64,000 bases of DNA from Proales similis (taxonomy: Eukaryota; Rotifera; Eurotatoria; Ploima; Proalidae): the NCBI GenBank assembly GCA_019059635.1, contig JAGVRJ010000012.1, positions 992,001 to 1,056,000 on the forward strand, in the 5' to 3' direction. Below the pieces are notes generated by a model, which ran no database searches, was not told where the DNA came from, and saw nothing but the letters and a program-made list of their open reading frames with translations. Shown here piece after piece: positions 12,501 through 27,008 of this stretch. Numbering within the stretch: position 1 is the stretch's first letter; each line of letters begins with the position of its first letter. The position numbers and the translations under genes are program-made.

Positions 12501-12627
12501 AGAACCTGATCGACCGGCGGCCTACTTCACCAACCCGATCCCGTTCAAGCAGGAGCCTGTCGAGCCGCAGATGGACGGCACCTCCATCAAGCAAGAACAA
12601 CTTGATCCGACTGCCCGTTTAGACTAG
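9544..12627 (+). CDS. Catalytically degenerate DDX5/17-type DEAD-box protein
   Basis: Nine exons join in phase: 9544-9624, 9682-9912, 9975-10185, 10249-10409, 10827-11005, 11070-11257, 11333 region entered at 11323-11382, 11449-11691 and 11759-12627, giving 740 residues. Both RecA-like domains align with the DDX5/DDX17 subfamily from FPKPIFSLDEINFP (46-59) onward. The Q motif GFHKPTAIQ (70-78) is intact. The ATPase motifs are not. Walker A AQTGSGKT is GLPVASRV (95-102). PTRELA is replaced by TQTKEVA. DEAD is DDFY (206-209). SAT is SRI (237-239). HRIGRTGR is NRMKMSNI (392-399). Motif V survives partly as LIASDVVSSKVD. A C-terminal tail of about 290 residues has an acidic patch, then Tyr/Pro/Gln-rich low complexity, with three KxE motifs (IKSES, FKQEP, IKQEQ). 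I infer a non-catalytic scaffold. Regular splicing and an open frame argue against a pseudogene. Confidence 0.85.
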
Positions 12628-13579
12628 TTCGATGACCATTCTGCAAATGTGAAGTCGGAGGCAAGCAAAGCAAATTGTGACCGATCGAGTATTCGCCTCT
12701 TTGCTCGGCTCTTTTATTTATTTTGTCTGAGATTGGCGTGTTGAGCCACTAAACCGGAATCAGCGAGTATGCAAACCGTACTTGACCTCATTGTTGTATT
12801 ATTTAATGAGCATTGGTCGCCGCCCAGCAGCAGATTGCAGTTTTCGAGAGTTGAAGTTCTTTTTCTGGTTTTTAATTTTGATTTTTGTTTATTATAAATC
12901 CGACAAGGAAAAATTTAGAGGAATAAAGCCAAAGAAAAAAGAGAGAAAAGCTTCTTTTTTTAAAATAAAACAAAAAAAGGTTAATCTGATTGAAACATTC
13001 CACAGGCTGATTCTAAACAGAGCCGTGGCCGTAGAAGATCGACAAACAAAGAGCGAGAATAATTGTTCTGTTTCTCAATTGCAAAACAGCCAGACCAAAT
13101 TTAGAAATGGCCACATACATAAACTAAAAGTGATGAACGTTTGAGCCGAGTTCTGATTGTCGTCGGCGAGGCGTCAAGATTGAACGCCGTTTTAACTGTC
13201 TTAGAGGCTGCCCAGCTGGTCAATACCACTTCGGTTAGTATTTAAATCTCCGCTTGTGTGCTAAAGCCGCTGAGAGTTGTGTGTGTGTGTGTCTATTTGC
13301 GGCATTTGTCAGTCAATAGAGCGACATTGACTTGAGCCGCTGCCTCTTGTGGTCAATTAAAACATTTGCTCTCTGTTTGTCTGTACCAAAATAAATAACT
13401 AAACTGGTTGTTCAATGCGCAAAAACTAGTTCAAGTTGATGCTGGTGGCGGACAATTGATAGGTTGAGAAACGAAATGGAGAAGTGAACAGTAAACTGAA
13501 GCAAACGAGTGATCTCAACAGTGTAAAGGGCGCTTGAAAGCAGGAGAGAACGCAAACGAGGAAACAAAGCGCGGCTGAG
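12628..13579. other. Convergent 3' UTRs of the DEAD-box-like gene and Pax6
   Basis: A/T-rich sequence with AATAAA at 12922-12927 for the plus-strand gene. A TTTATT near 12713 could serve Pax6 on the minus strand. There is a (TG)n run near 13278-13291. No exon was recognised. Confidence 0.4.
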
Positions 13580-17404
<3,825 letters not shown>

Positions 17405-20249
17405 TGGTCCCGAGTTAAGAGCAGATCGATCGAAAAAAAAATAGAATCGCCGTGCGCTTATCTAAAACGAGTAGAGAGAGTTTGTCGAGTTGCGCTTCGA
17501 AGCTACTTGTGCGATTGAAAACAAAAATTCGGATGCAAAGACGAGAAAGAAAGAGGCAGAGCGAGAGAGGCAGAGAAAGGAGAGCAAAGAAAGAAAATTT
17601 GTTGAGAAAAGGAGTGTTCTCTAGACGCAAATGGAAATCGTTCGTTCGGAAAATATAGAAATATATGAGTGAGCGCGAGCGATCGTTGATTGGACGACGA
17701 GCGCCCAGAGCATTAATTATAAAGTAGCAAATGTTTTCTTCTTTCTCATTCTCTCTCTCTCTCTAAAAGTATGCTGCTGCGGCTCAATTCTCGAACGAGA
17801 GAAAGCGAAAAAGGGCCGAACATGGCCAATCAAATCTTGCAAACCGACCAAGTGTGCAAAATTGATAATATTTCTATTTTGATTAGTAGGACGCCAATCA
17901 GTGAACGAAATGCTTGTTACTTGTTCGTTTCGACTAATTATTATCTATTGATCGAAATAGCGAGCGAGCCAGTTCTAGGGTTTGTTTGTGAGCGCCAAAA
18001 TTAATTATTTGAGAATGAGAGCGTCCGCCAACGCATATCAACAATAACCAGCGCGGTTGCGGCGGCGGCGGCCTCCTCTATCTCAAGCGCAGGCAGCCAA
18101 GACTGCCTCAAAGCTAAACGTCTTGAAAAGTAAGCAACAACTACTAAAAAGAAAATCGAAGAGAGCTGCGCCCGTCCGAACTCATTACTTTCTAGTTGAT
18201 TTAACTTGGCGTTCTAGGGACGAAGATAGGCCCAGTGAGCGAGTCGTTGGGCGGCGGCTGTGTTTGTGTGAGCGGCGCAGGACTATCAAACTAGGACCCT
18301 AATTATCTGAAATTGGCGCGTTCCTTACCGGCTGCGGCATGCTGACAACGGCCTCTACTTGCGTAATAGATGCAAGAGATTAAGCTAGAATAGGCGCTTG
18401 ATAAGTAATCAAAAGAGAATGTTTTGCCAAACTCTATTCTTCTCTTCAAGCCTCTTGTTATTTTCCTCATCAAAAACGCGCGCTCACAAACAGACGCACG
18501 CGCACCGACACACAGTAGAGCCCACTGGCTGGCACTGGCAAACAATAATGAAATGAAAAGCAGGAAGAACAAATAATCGGCTGATTAAACAAAAGATCGA
18601 AAGCTTATTAGAGATAATAGCGATGCTGATGATGATTGTGACGATGAAGGTGATGCCTCTGATGACGAAGGGAAGGTAACCAAAAGGCCTAAATCGTAAA
18701 GAATTTTCCCTCTGCTGATGATGATGTAGATGGCTGGAATTTGCCGCCTCGCTGATTCCTTAATTTCAGAGCGAGTCTAATGTGGAGGAGAGGAAGGCTT
18801 GATGCCGAGTTGATAATTACATGGGCATTTGCTTACTTCCGATCACCACACGAAGGCAGCTTGAATGATCAAGATTATGATGTTGCGCTCGTTAGTTGGC
18901 TGATCGAAGTCACTCGTCATTTGCTTGCATTCACACGCCCGCTTCGAACACAAACAGCAAGATTTGACGTGTCAAGATGGAACAAGCAAAAGGCCAAGAG
19001 CTGGGGGTCGGAGAGAGCTGCGTTTGAAAAGGAAAACGGTTTAAAAATTAAAAGGCTGAGCGCAGGCGCGAGTATGACGCTGAGGGCTTTCTCACAAGCG
19101 AACTTGAGCTGCGATAGTAGTTCAGTTGTTGTGATTAGTGCGACGCTGATTCGACTAAATCTAGCGTGAATTACGATAATAACATACTAGCAACATCAAA
19201 TGCGATCAGACGCGAGTTTAAGAGCTTCATAAAAAAGGAGCGGCCGATTGTGGCAATTCGTCGCAAAACGAAATCAAATTCTGGCAGACGGGCGGCGAGG
19301 CTGCGCGGGAGTCATCTCGATTAGATTAATATCGTCGCATGCACGAGATCGATTGAACGCAGCAGCGTCTAAAACGAGCCAACATCCTGCCCAACTCGTC
19401 TCATCTTGCCTATTTTTTCACAACAAGCGCTCTTCGTCGTCTCTCTGTCTTCCTCTTCTCCTCGCGACACACACACACACACAGATTGAAGCCGATTTTT
19501 AAAAGCCCGCTGCCTTCTTTGGCTGCCCTTGCTGAGCTAAGCGAGCAAATACATAATATGAATGTAAATAACTCGAAATGCGCTCCAACTTTTCTCGCTC
19601 GGCAGCCTATTGAATATTATTTCGTTTCAGATTCCATCGACTTTAGGTTTCTCTGGTCTAAGTAGACGCTCGCCGCAGGCAGCCAATCAGGCTGGGAAGT
19701 GTGCGCACCGAGCGCTCTGATTGGCCGAAAAGCGAGAACAAATCACTGCTCGATTCTGATTGTAACAAATATGAACCGCAACAAGTAATCAATGAAATTA
19801 TTATGTCTCTGCGTCGGCCGGCAGTACTTCCAACTGCTCTGAGAGTGAAATTCGCTCGGAGAAATTGAATGCAGAAAGAAAAGAAGAGAAATTCCAGAGT
19901 CGTTCTGTCTCAGTCACAAACAAACAAAGGCACACGGTTGTGGCTCAAATGCTTCTCCTTGTTTAAGACTGTGACCTGAGCTCAAACGTCGGTGGATAGA
20001 CGCCCGCGCTAAGGCTTTAATTAGCTCGGAGACAGGTTTAGCTAGCGGTAGGCACCTAGGGTTAATCATCGTCTGCTTGTTGAGCGAAGCCAACAAACAA
20101 GAAAAACCCAAACACTAATTAGTCGATGATTTGCAGCGCCTCGAGCTCGAATCAAAACCAAACACGATTCACTTCACACAGATAAAGAAGTGCTTAATGA
20201 GTTTTGATGTGTTTGTGAGGCGAATGTTTAGGAAAATAAGGAGCAAACA

Positions 20250-20277
20250 GAAGAAGAAGAAGAAGAAGAAGAAGAAG
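20250..20277 (+). repeat. (GAA)n microsatellite in a purine tract
   Basis: About nine GAA units, followed by roughly 110 bases that are almost entirely A and G on the plus strand. Confidence 0.9.
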
Positions 20278-20610
20278 CGTGCCAGCACTGAGCAAAAAGA
20301 AGAAGTAGAAGAGGAGAAGGTAGAGGTGGGAGGGAGTGGAGAGGCAGAAGAAGAGAGGCAAAGAGAACAAGAGGACAGAAAGCGAAACTGAGACCTTGTA
20401 CAGTGGAAATAGATTAAAGAGACGAAAATGTGACGAAGCTGAATCGAGATTTGTCGTCATCGGATGCACACAAGTGGAAAGAGAGCGGCCGCAAAATGCA
20501 GTCAAGCGAGATCGTGTGATAGAAATGCAAGACTGGACAAAGCAATGTTCGATGGGCTGAGCTTTTCATCTTGTTCGATGCCTTATCGCTGAGCCGTGTG
20601 CGGGCTTGAG

Positions 20611-20647
20611 TGAGAAGGGGCCAGTGAGAAGGGGCCAGTGAGAAGTG
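20611..20647 (+). repeat. 14-bp tandem repeat, 2.5 copies
   Basis: The unit TGAGAAGGGGCCAG occurs twice in perfect tandem, followed by a partial third copy. Confidence 0.9.
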
Positions 20648-21519
20648 GCGACGAAAAATAGGCCTCCTCATCTTGTATTGAATGTGACAGAGTGCGCATA
20701 GTAACGATAGGGCTCCCTCGCTGATCAGGAGCGTTTTAAATGAAAAATAAAACAAACGCTAGGTAATGTTTAAGCAAAATGACGCCAGCAGAGGGAGGCA
20801 AGTCTCAATAGATCAATGTGCTCGCTCTTTTGTTTTGCTAATTAAAACGGTGGAGCCGAATTGATGGCCAAACGAGCGTTTACTCTCCCCGGAGCAAGCC
20901 GGCGCCGTCTTACTCGAGTGTCCCATGAGGCAGCGTCTTTTGCGCAACTGTGACAATTGTCAAGAAAGTTAAAAAACAATAATTAAAACATTAGTTACAC
21001 CGCTTGGTCAAGCATCCACGTCGTCATCAGTGGACTTGTCGGCTGACTATTATCGTGGCCAGGCCGACGGAACTAATCATTACACAATAACAGCTTTTTG
21101 GACGCTCGATTCGACCGAGAATTGTGCGTCGCCAATAGGCCAAACGTCGTCTGCCACTATTTACTTCAGTTCACTTTTGGCTGCGCCCAATTCTGTCGCT
21201 ACTGCAACTACTCGTGTGACTCGCAATTTTCACCCTCTCTCTCTCTCTCTTTCTCTGTGTCTCTTGATCCGCATCTGTCAGTGATTGGCCGTTGTCCCTA
21301 TGCGAACATGTGTATGCTAAGTATGTCATCGAACCTGATTGCGCCAAATGGATCCAGCAGTGGATCCAGTACCAGTGGCGGCCGCAGTGAACCGTGCTAA
21401 ACACGGGCAAATTTCATTAATATCTGAGATTAAGTGCATCATTAAGACATGTAATTGAGTTGGGCTCAATTCCCCTCATTTCTCTGGCCTGTCTCACTTT
21501 CTCTCTCTCTCTGTCTCAA

Positions 21520-21526
<7 letters not shown>

Positions 21527-21551
<25 letters not shown>
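21527..21551 (+). repeat. (CA)n microsatellite
   Basis: Twelve CA units without interruption. Confidence 0.95.
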
Positions 21552-23257
21552 TCAGTCTGCGAAACAAGCCCTCTTTCTGGTTGGACTCTAAATGCGGTCG
21601 CTAATTCAAGAGCGCAGAGAAAGCTCGCTGCCTCTCGTCTTGTAAATACATTCTCCAACTAAAATGGAATTTAGACACGCCTGAACAGACAGCATGATTG
21701 GCTAGCAGTCGAAGCGTTCTTATCGTCTCTCGGTCTGAACGACGATCTTGTCGCCTTGGCCTATCTTCGTAGAGCTGGAAAAAGAGAATGCAAAACATGA
21801 AATAATTCGGATCTCGACATAGCGCCGCTCTATTTATAAAGGCCCAAACTTGTCCTATCGGTAATCAATATTTAAATTAGATAATAAGAAAACACATCGA
21901 AGCATGTAATTCTAATTAAAACTGATTGAGAAACAGACTGAGAGCGCTGAAAAGATGGCTGACAGCCCAACGCAACAAGAGCGAATCAAAGTGGGAACTT
22001 GAGGCCATTGGCTTTTGCTCGCGTTCAACATTGCCCCGAATGTGCCTCTCTCTCTCTCTTTGCCTGTCTTTCTGTCAAATTTTGTTCTGCTCTGCAACAG
22101 GAGAACTTTAACGCGTCACTGAACCTGCTGGATGATAAGACAACGCGTTTGAAAATTGAATAATCGATGAGTGAAAGAAAAAGCAACAGAGCTGCTGGCC
22201 ACTGAGCTCTACTCCGACCAATAGAGTTGTCTCGAATGAGCGTCTCGTCGTCGTCGTCGTCTTAGACTCTGTGATTAGCGGCGCACCAATCATTCACGCA
22301 TTGTTTATCTCATTGTCTAAGACCTGTCTGACATTGTGCCTCTCTCCAAAGAATTTGGTGGCTGCTGCTGCTACTGTTAACGCCGCTAGTTCGGATATAA
22401 AACGCAACAACAGCCAGAATGAATAGAATAGCGATGAACAAGCGGATTTGACTAATCGCCGTCATGCTTAGAATCAAGGTCTTGTCTTTCTCTCGCCAAA
22501 TCCCCACACAACACACGCGATGGGAATTAAGAGGCGATTAGTCGCAGACGTTGGCGCCCGCCTCTTAATGTGCCCAAAAGTATTCGAAACAAATGCGAGC
22601 CGAATACTGCCGAGTGGCAGCTCTGGTCGGCTTTTATTGGCTGAATGAGCACGTCCCCAAAACAAACAGAGAAGCACAAAGTAAAATTAGAAACAAAAGG
22701 AAGAGTCCAAAAATGAGCGAATGAACGAAGGAGAGCGAGAGAAGATGATTAAGGCTCGAGCTCAAAGTGGACGAGCCGAACGGTGAGCAGGTTTATTGAG
22801 TTTGACAATCAGCACAGAGGTCGACTACAGAAGGCCTTGTTTGTTTAATCAAACGGGAAATAACATTGACAAGAACAAGGAGAAAAAGAAAACGACGACG
22901 AAATTGAGAATTATATTTTTAAATTCACAGAGCGTCTTTGGCTGGCTGCTGGGCGGCCGACCGAGTGTCAAAACACAGAAGCAAAATAGAGAGCGAGAGC
23001 AACAATATGAGCCAATCAAAATAAGAACGGCGCTCAGATAAAAACAAGAATAACAGGGAATCGAATGATGACAAGCAGTGAGATGCTCGTTATCACAACA
23101 TTCTCATTCTCTTGTTGTTCACTTGAGTAAATATAAACAAAGAATAGGCGCACTCTCTCTGTGACTCAACTGCGCTTGAAATGAATCACTCTGAATCCTA
23201 TTTATCTGATTGGACTGTGAGTTAAGAGACAATGCGCCCGCCTGGAACTCAGACAGA

Positions 23258-23281
23258 CAGGCAGGCAGGCAGGCAGGCAGG
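23258..23281 (+). repeat. (CAGG)6 microsatellite
   Basis: Six perfect CAGG units. Confidence 0.95.
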
Positions 23282-23929
23282 AAAGCAAGTGAGTAGACTC
23301 GGGAAACGAGAAGGTCAAACAGAATCAGCGACTGCAGCAGATGATGAACAAGTCAAGGGGCCTGTTGGAAGCATTTAAATAAAGTGGCTGCGGTTGCATG
23401 ATGTCTGGCATTGATTGGCGGCATGCGAATAAAGAGCAGCAACAGCAGCAAATTAGAGGCCGCTTTTGATAAATCAAGCCTGAATGAGCAGACCGGCGAA
23501 TGAGTGAGTCAGCCAACGAGCTAGGCAATGAACGGCTCACGTGCGATATTTACGTTGCAGAGCAAGATAAAACACCAACGAATGCTGTTCGACGCTCGTC
23601 GAACCGTTATTAACCAACTCTAGCCAGAGATAAACAACCGAGGCGCCGACTCAAAACACGCAACTCGGACGCGTTTGATCCAAAGCCGATCCAGCTCGGG
23701 ATCGTCCTCTTCTCTGCCTCTCGCCCTCCGCTATCCTGGCTGACTCTTTCTTTCTCGCTCAATTGTTTGACTGTATTGATTGCACAATTGAATTGATTCG
23801 TGTTCATTCAATCGGCAAATTGACTTCATGTGACCGTGCATCGTGATTTGATTCCGCTGATCGCGCGTGTCTCGTGCGTCGGCTAAAATATCCTTGAAAA
23901 ACAGACGACACGCCCTTGAATGGCGCCTA

Positions 23930-26758
23930 TTAGCTGTTGTTTGACGCAAGTTCAACATCATCGAGGACCAGCTTCGCTTTCGACTTGTCCTCAAGCACCA
24001 CTCGGCCCAATCTTATCGAATCGAACCGCTCGAACGGAATGACATTGCGCAGAGTGGCTTGCAACACATTGGCCATCCATTCGCGCAGAATTTGTCTAGG
24101 CGGCACTTTTTGCTCGTCGTTCAATTTGATTTGACAAGAATCGATTTGCATTTGACCTTTTTTGCGCACAATTCGTCTAAATTCAATTTGGTGCCAAATT
24201 GGGCCCTTGCCAGTTCGCAACTGGCTTCGCAGTTCTAGTTTCTCTGTCCTCGAGCCGTCCGGAGAAATCAAACGCCAGAGTGCGCTAAACCATTGCCAAG
24301 CGGCTGAGCCGATCGCTTCAGTGTGGGTTTCTAACCTCCTGGCTGGCCTGCATTCAAATTCCAATTCGCAGTAGCCGAGCCGTTCCTCGTCTCCGCCAGC
24401 TCTTTGCTCGACTTGATTCGAACCAGCCAGGACAATTAGGTCAGAATGAGATGAGCTGGAAAACTCGGTTTTGTTCACCAACGGAAGGAATAGAACGTTT
24501 ATTTTGAATTTCACGTCTACAAGAGGCGGCCATTGGTGAGTTCGACCGCCAATGTTCAATTCCTTCTGTTCGAATCCAATGTGTCTTTTGACCATTTTAA
24601 GTCGTCGACGAGTGTGCGAATGCATCAGGAGATATGTTTCGCTCGATATGTTAGCAGCGCTCGGCTTCTCGCTCGACTCAAACGCGTATCTGCTCGGGTC
24701 GAACAAACTGGAGCCGAAGCCAGGCGGCGATAGTTTGCTCTTTGCTCGATCTGCAATGCTTGGCTTTAGCATGTAAACTCGACTATTCACCGAGAATGCT
24801 TCGATACCGTTTGAAAATATTGGGCGATGTGCGAACAGTCGGTCAAAGTCAATCGAAGCATTTTCTTCTTTTATTGCGGAAAGCAAGCCAACATCCAGTG
24901 CCGATCGAATGCTATCTAGCGCATTCAGATCACTTTGAGTTGGCACCATTGCCTGTCTGTCACCGCTCATTTTGCATCTGATTGCCTCTTGAGTTGTTGA
25001 AATTTGCTCGACGCCGAGCTGAATGTCGTTCATACAAAAGTAAACAGTTCGGCCGTTCCATAGTTCGACGCAGCAGAAAACAGGCGTCGAAACAAAATTG
25101 AACCGATTGTGCAGGCTTAAGTAAATGCAAGAGGTAAGCAGTGACGCAAATCGATGAAAAGTGCGCAAATCAATGCGACAAGAGTCTACAGCAGAAGCCA
25201 GTAGAAGAGCGTAGTTGTGCAGCTCGTTGTCGTCGACTGAGGCATAAATGTCGCCGAGTATGAGCTGCAGCTTGGAAGAGAAGAAGCATCGATTGTGCAC
25301 AAACACACAGCATCTGAGCTGAGTGGCCACAATCAGAACCGATTGGTTCGGAATGAACGATACTGAACGCTTTAGCTCTTCAAGCCACTGATCGAACGAA
25401 CTAGTTTTTGAAATCAACATTGGCGTCAGGTTCATCTGAACTGTCAAATTGTTTCCTTCTTTTTCGGCCTCCAAAATAGCTTGCTCGAGGTCAAGTCCAA
25501 TCGAAGTTGCGGCCTTGAGCTGCTCATCGGTTGTCAGCACCTTGGCTTTTATGAAGCCGGTCTGAATCACAAGTCTAGTCAAATCTGATCGAGTCGCTCT
25601 GCGTCGCAGCTTAACACGCTCAAGTTCGATATTCGATTCAAACGAACTCTTCGATTTCAAGTTCAGCTTCACTCGATCGAACGAGAGACAGAGATCAAAG
25701 AAATCAGGCTCAAAAGCGAGCATTTCGTTCACAAGTGTAAGCCACGAGAGGTCACAATTGGCCTCGATTTCGCTCGAACTGCTCTTCATTTCAACATCGA
25801 ATCGACCACAGCCGCTGTCTTGGGCCGTAAGCCAGCCGGCATCCAGCTGCAGTTCCGAGCTGGTCGCTCTAAATGCCATTCGATTCCAGTCCAGTTTTGC
25901 TTGTTTGCATTCGCACAAGACTAAATGAAGCGAAGTGATTTCATAGTCGCCGGGGCTCTTGGTGATTGGACATTGTTGCTTTACGTTCAGTCTCGATGAC
26001 TGCAAATCAACGCAAAAGTCCATTCGATTGAGAATCTGCTTGAGAACGCGAATGAGAATAGGATGAGCCATTGGGGCCAGATCTGCGTCGATTTGCTCCA
26101 TTCTAATCCAACGGTGAGTACGGTCGATCAAGTTGTGCGCGCAGATGTTTTTAAATTTAAAACTTCCAAGACCAATTTGCTCGAATCGAACTTGGTCCGA
26201 CTTGATAGAGCAATTCGGTCGGGTTCGGTCAAGCAGCCCAATTTCAGATTCACATAAACTGCCTGAAATCGACGAAAGAAACGAGAAGCGTTCGAGCTCG
26301 ATCGAGTCAACTCGATTTCTCCAACTCAACGAAATGCTCTCAACGTGAAGGGCAAATGCGAATGGAAGTTGGAGATGAGAAAGACGAGCCAAGTGATGCA
26401 GTTTGAGATCATTCGTCGAGACCAGCCGAACTGAAGACACGCTCGTTCTGATCAGAGGATGCCGAGAGGCCGAGAAGATGGCGGAAGCGTCGAGTTTATC
26501 GAAACGAAGCTCGTTTTGAAACGAGTCGATGATCCGTACTTGTTTGAGGATGATTCTAAGTTGAACGAATCTGAAGTGAGCCGAGTCCACTCTCAGTTCG
26601 GATACCAGTCCTGAGCTTTGAATTAGACGAACTAGCAGCCAGGTGCGGAACGTTCGGCACGTACGAGCAACCAGAGCAATAAGAAGCAATGAGAACAAGA
26701 GGCCTACGCTTGCAGTCCACAAGCTACGGTCCCAATCGTTCGGTTGCTGGCCGCCCAT
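23930..26758 (-). CDS. Membrane-anchored protein resembling the N-terminal half of BLTP2/hobbit
   Basis: A single exon encodes 942 residues from a genuine ATG. Residues 13-31 form one hydrophobic helix. It is followed by a short basic stretch and a long chain of alternating hydrophobic and polar segments without recognisable globular motifs. The layout, an N-terminal anchor followed by a pattern like LRVDSAHFRFVQLRI and many beta-type strands, resembles the bridge-like lipid-transfer proteins BLTP2 (KIAA0100, hobbit). In those a membrane anchor starts a long hydrophobic groove of repeating beta-groove modules at ER contact sites. Known BLTP2 proteins exceed 2,000 residues, so this would be only the N-terminal part. 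I found no donor site near the stop that would extend it. The assignment comes from general pattern and memory, not strong identity. The gene lies directly downstream of the PRDM8-type gene on the same strand. Confidence 0.5.
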   Translation of the reverse strand: MGGQQPNDWDRSLWTASVGLLFSLLLIALVARTCRTFRTWLLVRLIQSSGLVSELRVDSAHFRFVQLRIILKQVRIIDSFQNELRFDKLDASAIFSASRHPLIRTSVSSVRLVSTNDLKLHHLARLSHLQLPFAFALHVESISLSWRNRVDSIELERFSFLSSISGSLCESEIGLLDRTRPNCSIKSDQVRFEQIGLGSFKFKNICAHNLIDRTHRWIRMEQIDADLAPMAHPILIRVLKQILNRMDFCVDLQSSRLNVKQQCPITKSPGDYEITSLHLVLCECKQAKLDWNRMAFRATSSELQLDAGWLTAQDSGCGRFDVEMKSSSSEIEANCDLSWLTLVNEMLAFEPDFFDLCLSFDRVKLNLKSKSSFESNIELERVKLRRRATRSDLTRLVIQTGFIKAKVLTTDEQLKAATSIGLDLEQAILEAEKEGNNLTVQMNLTPMLISKTSSFDQWLEELKRSVSFIPNQSVLIVATQLRCCVFVHNRCFFSSKLQLILGDIYASVDDNELHNYALLLASAVDSCRIDLRTFHRFASLLTSCIYLSLHNRFNFVSTPVFCCVELWNGRTVYFCMNDIQLGVEQISTTQEAIRCKMSGDRQAMVPTQSDLNALDSIRSALDVGLLSAIKEENASIDFDRLFAHRPIFSNGIEAFSVNSRVYMLKPSIADRAKSKLSPPGFGSSLFDPSRYAFESSEKPSAANISSETYLLMHSHTRRRLKMVKRHIGFEQKELNIGGRTHQWPPLVDVKFKINVLFLPLVNKTEFSSSSHSDLIVLAGSNQVEQRAGGDEERLGYCELEFECRPARRLETHTEAIGSAAWQWFSALWRLISPDGSRTEKLELRSQLRTGKGPIWHQIEFRRIVRKKGQMQIDSCQIKLNDEQKVPPRQILREWMANVLQATLRNVIPFERFDSIRLGRVVLEDKSKAKLVLDDVELASNNS

Positions 26759-26807
26759 AGTTCACAATAACTGGATCAGAGCTTCATCATCTTGAACAAC
26801 ATCGCTT

Positions 26808-26809
26808 CT
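26808..26809 (-). promoter_or_regulatory. Putative trans-splice or 5' UTR acceptor before the BLTP2-like gene
   Basis: On the minus strand GTTGCATTCAACAG precedes the start codon by about 50 nt and lies about 64 nt after the presumed PRDM8 poly(A) signal. The leader after it contains short upstream ATGs. Confidence 0.4.
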
Positions 26810-26871
26810 GTTGAATGCAACACACGGCACGGTGAGACAAAGAACGGGAAACAGCGAGATTGCCTACGACG

Positions 26872-26877
26872 TTTATT
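26872..26877 (-). terminator. Poly(A) signal of the PRDM8-type gene
   Basis: AATAAA on the minus strand, about 132 nt after the PRDM8-type stop codon. Confidence 0.5.
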
Positions 26878-27008
26878 AATTAAATTAAATAAAAAGAGGG
26901 AGCATTATTTGGCGCTAATTTGATTCTAGACCATCAAGAGAGAAAGAAACAAAGAGAGAGAGAGAGATTCAGGGAGGCAGAAAGAGAGAGAATGGAGTTG
27001 AATTTGAT

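Larger units (their letters stand above)
17405..23929. other. 6.5 kb gene desert upstream of Pax6
   Basis: No exon with domain similarity was found on either strand. The stretch holds many simple repeats, including (GAA)n at 20250-20277, a nearly pure purine tract to about 20390, (CA)n at 21527-21551 and (CAGG)6 at 23258-23281. The position between Pax6 and the next gene suggests Pax6 promoter and cis-regulatory DNA, by inference only. Confidence 0.4.

Noticed and set aside
9544-12627. The degenerate helicase as a plain pseudogene
   Set aside because: Nine exons keep phase, splice sites are good and there is no frameshift or stop over 740 codons.
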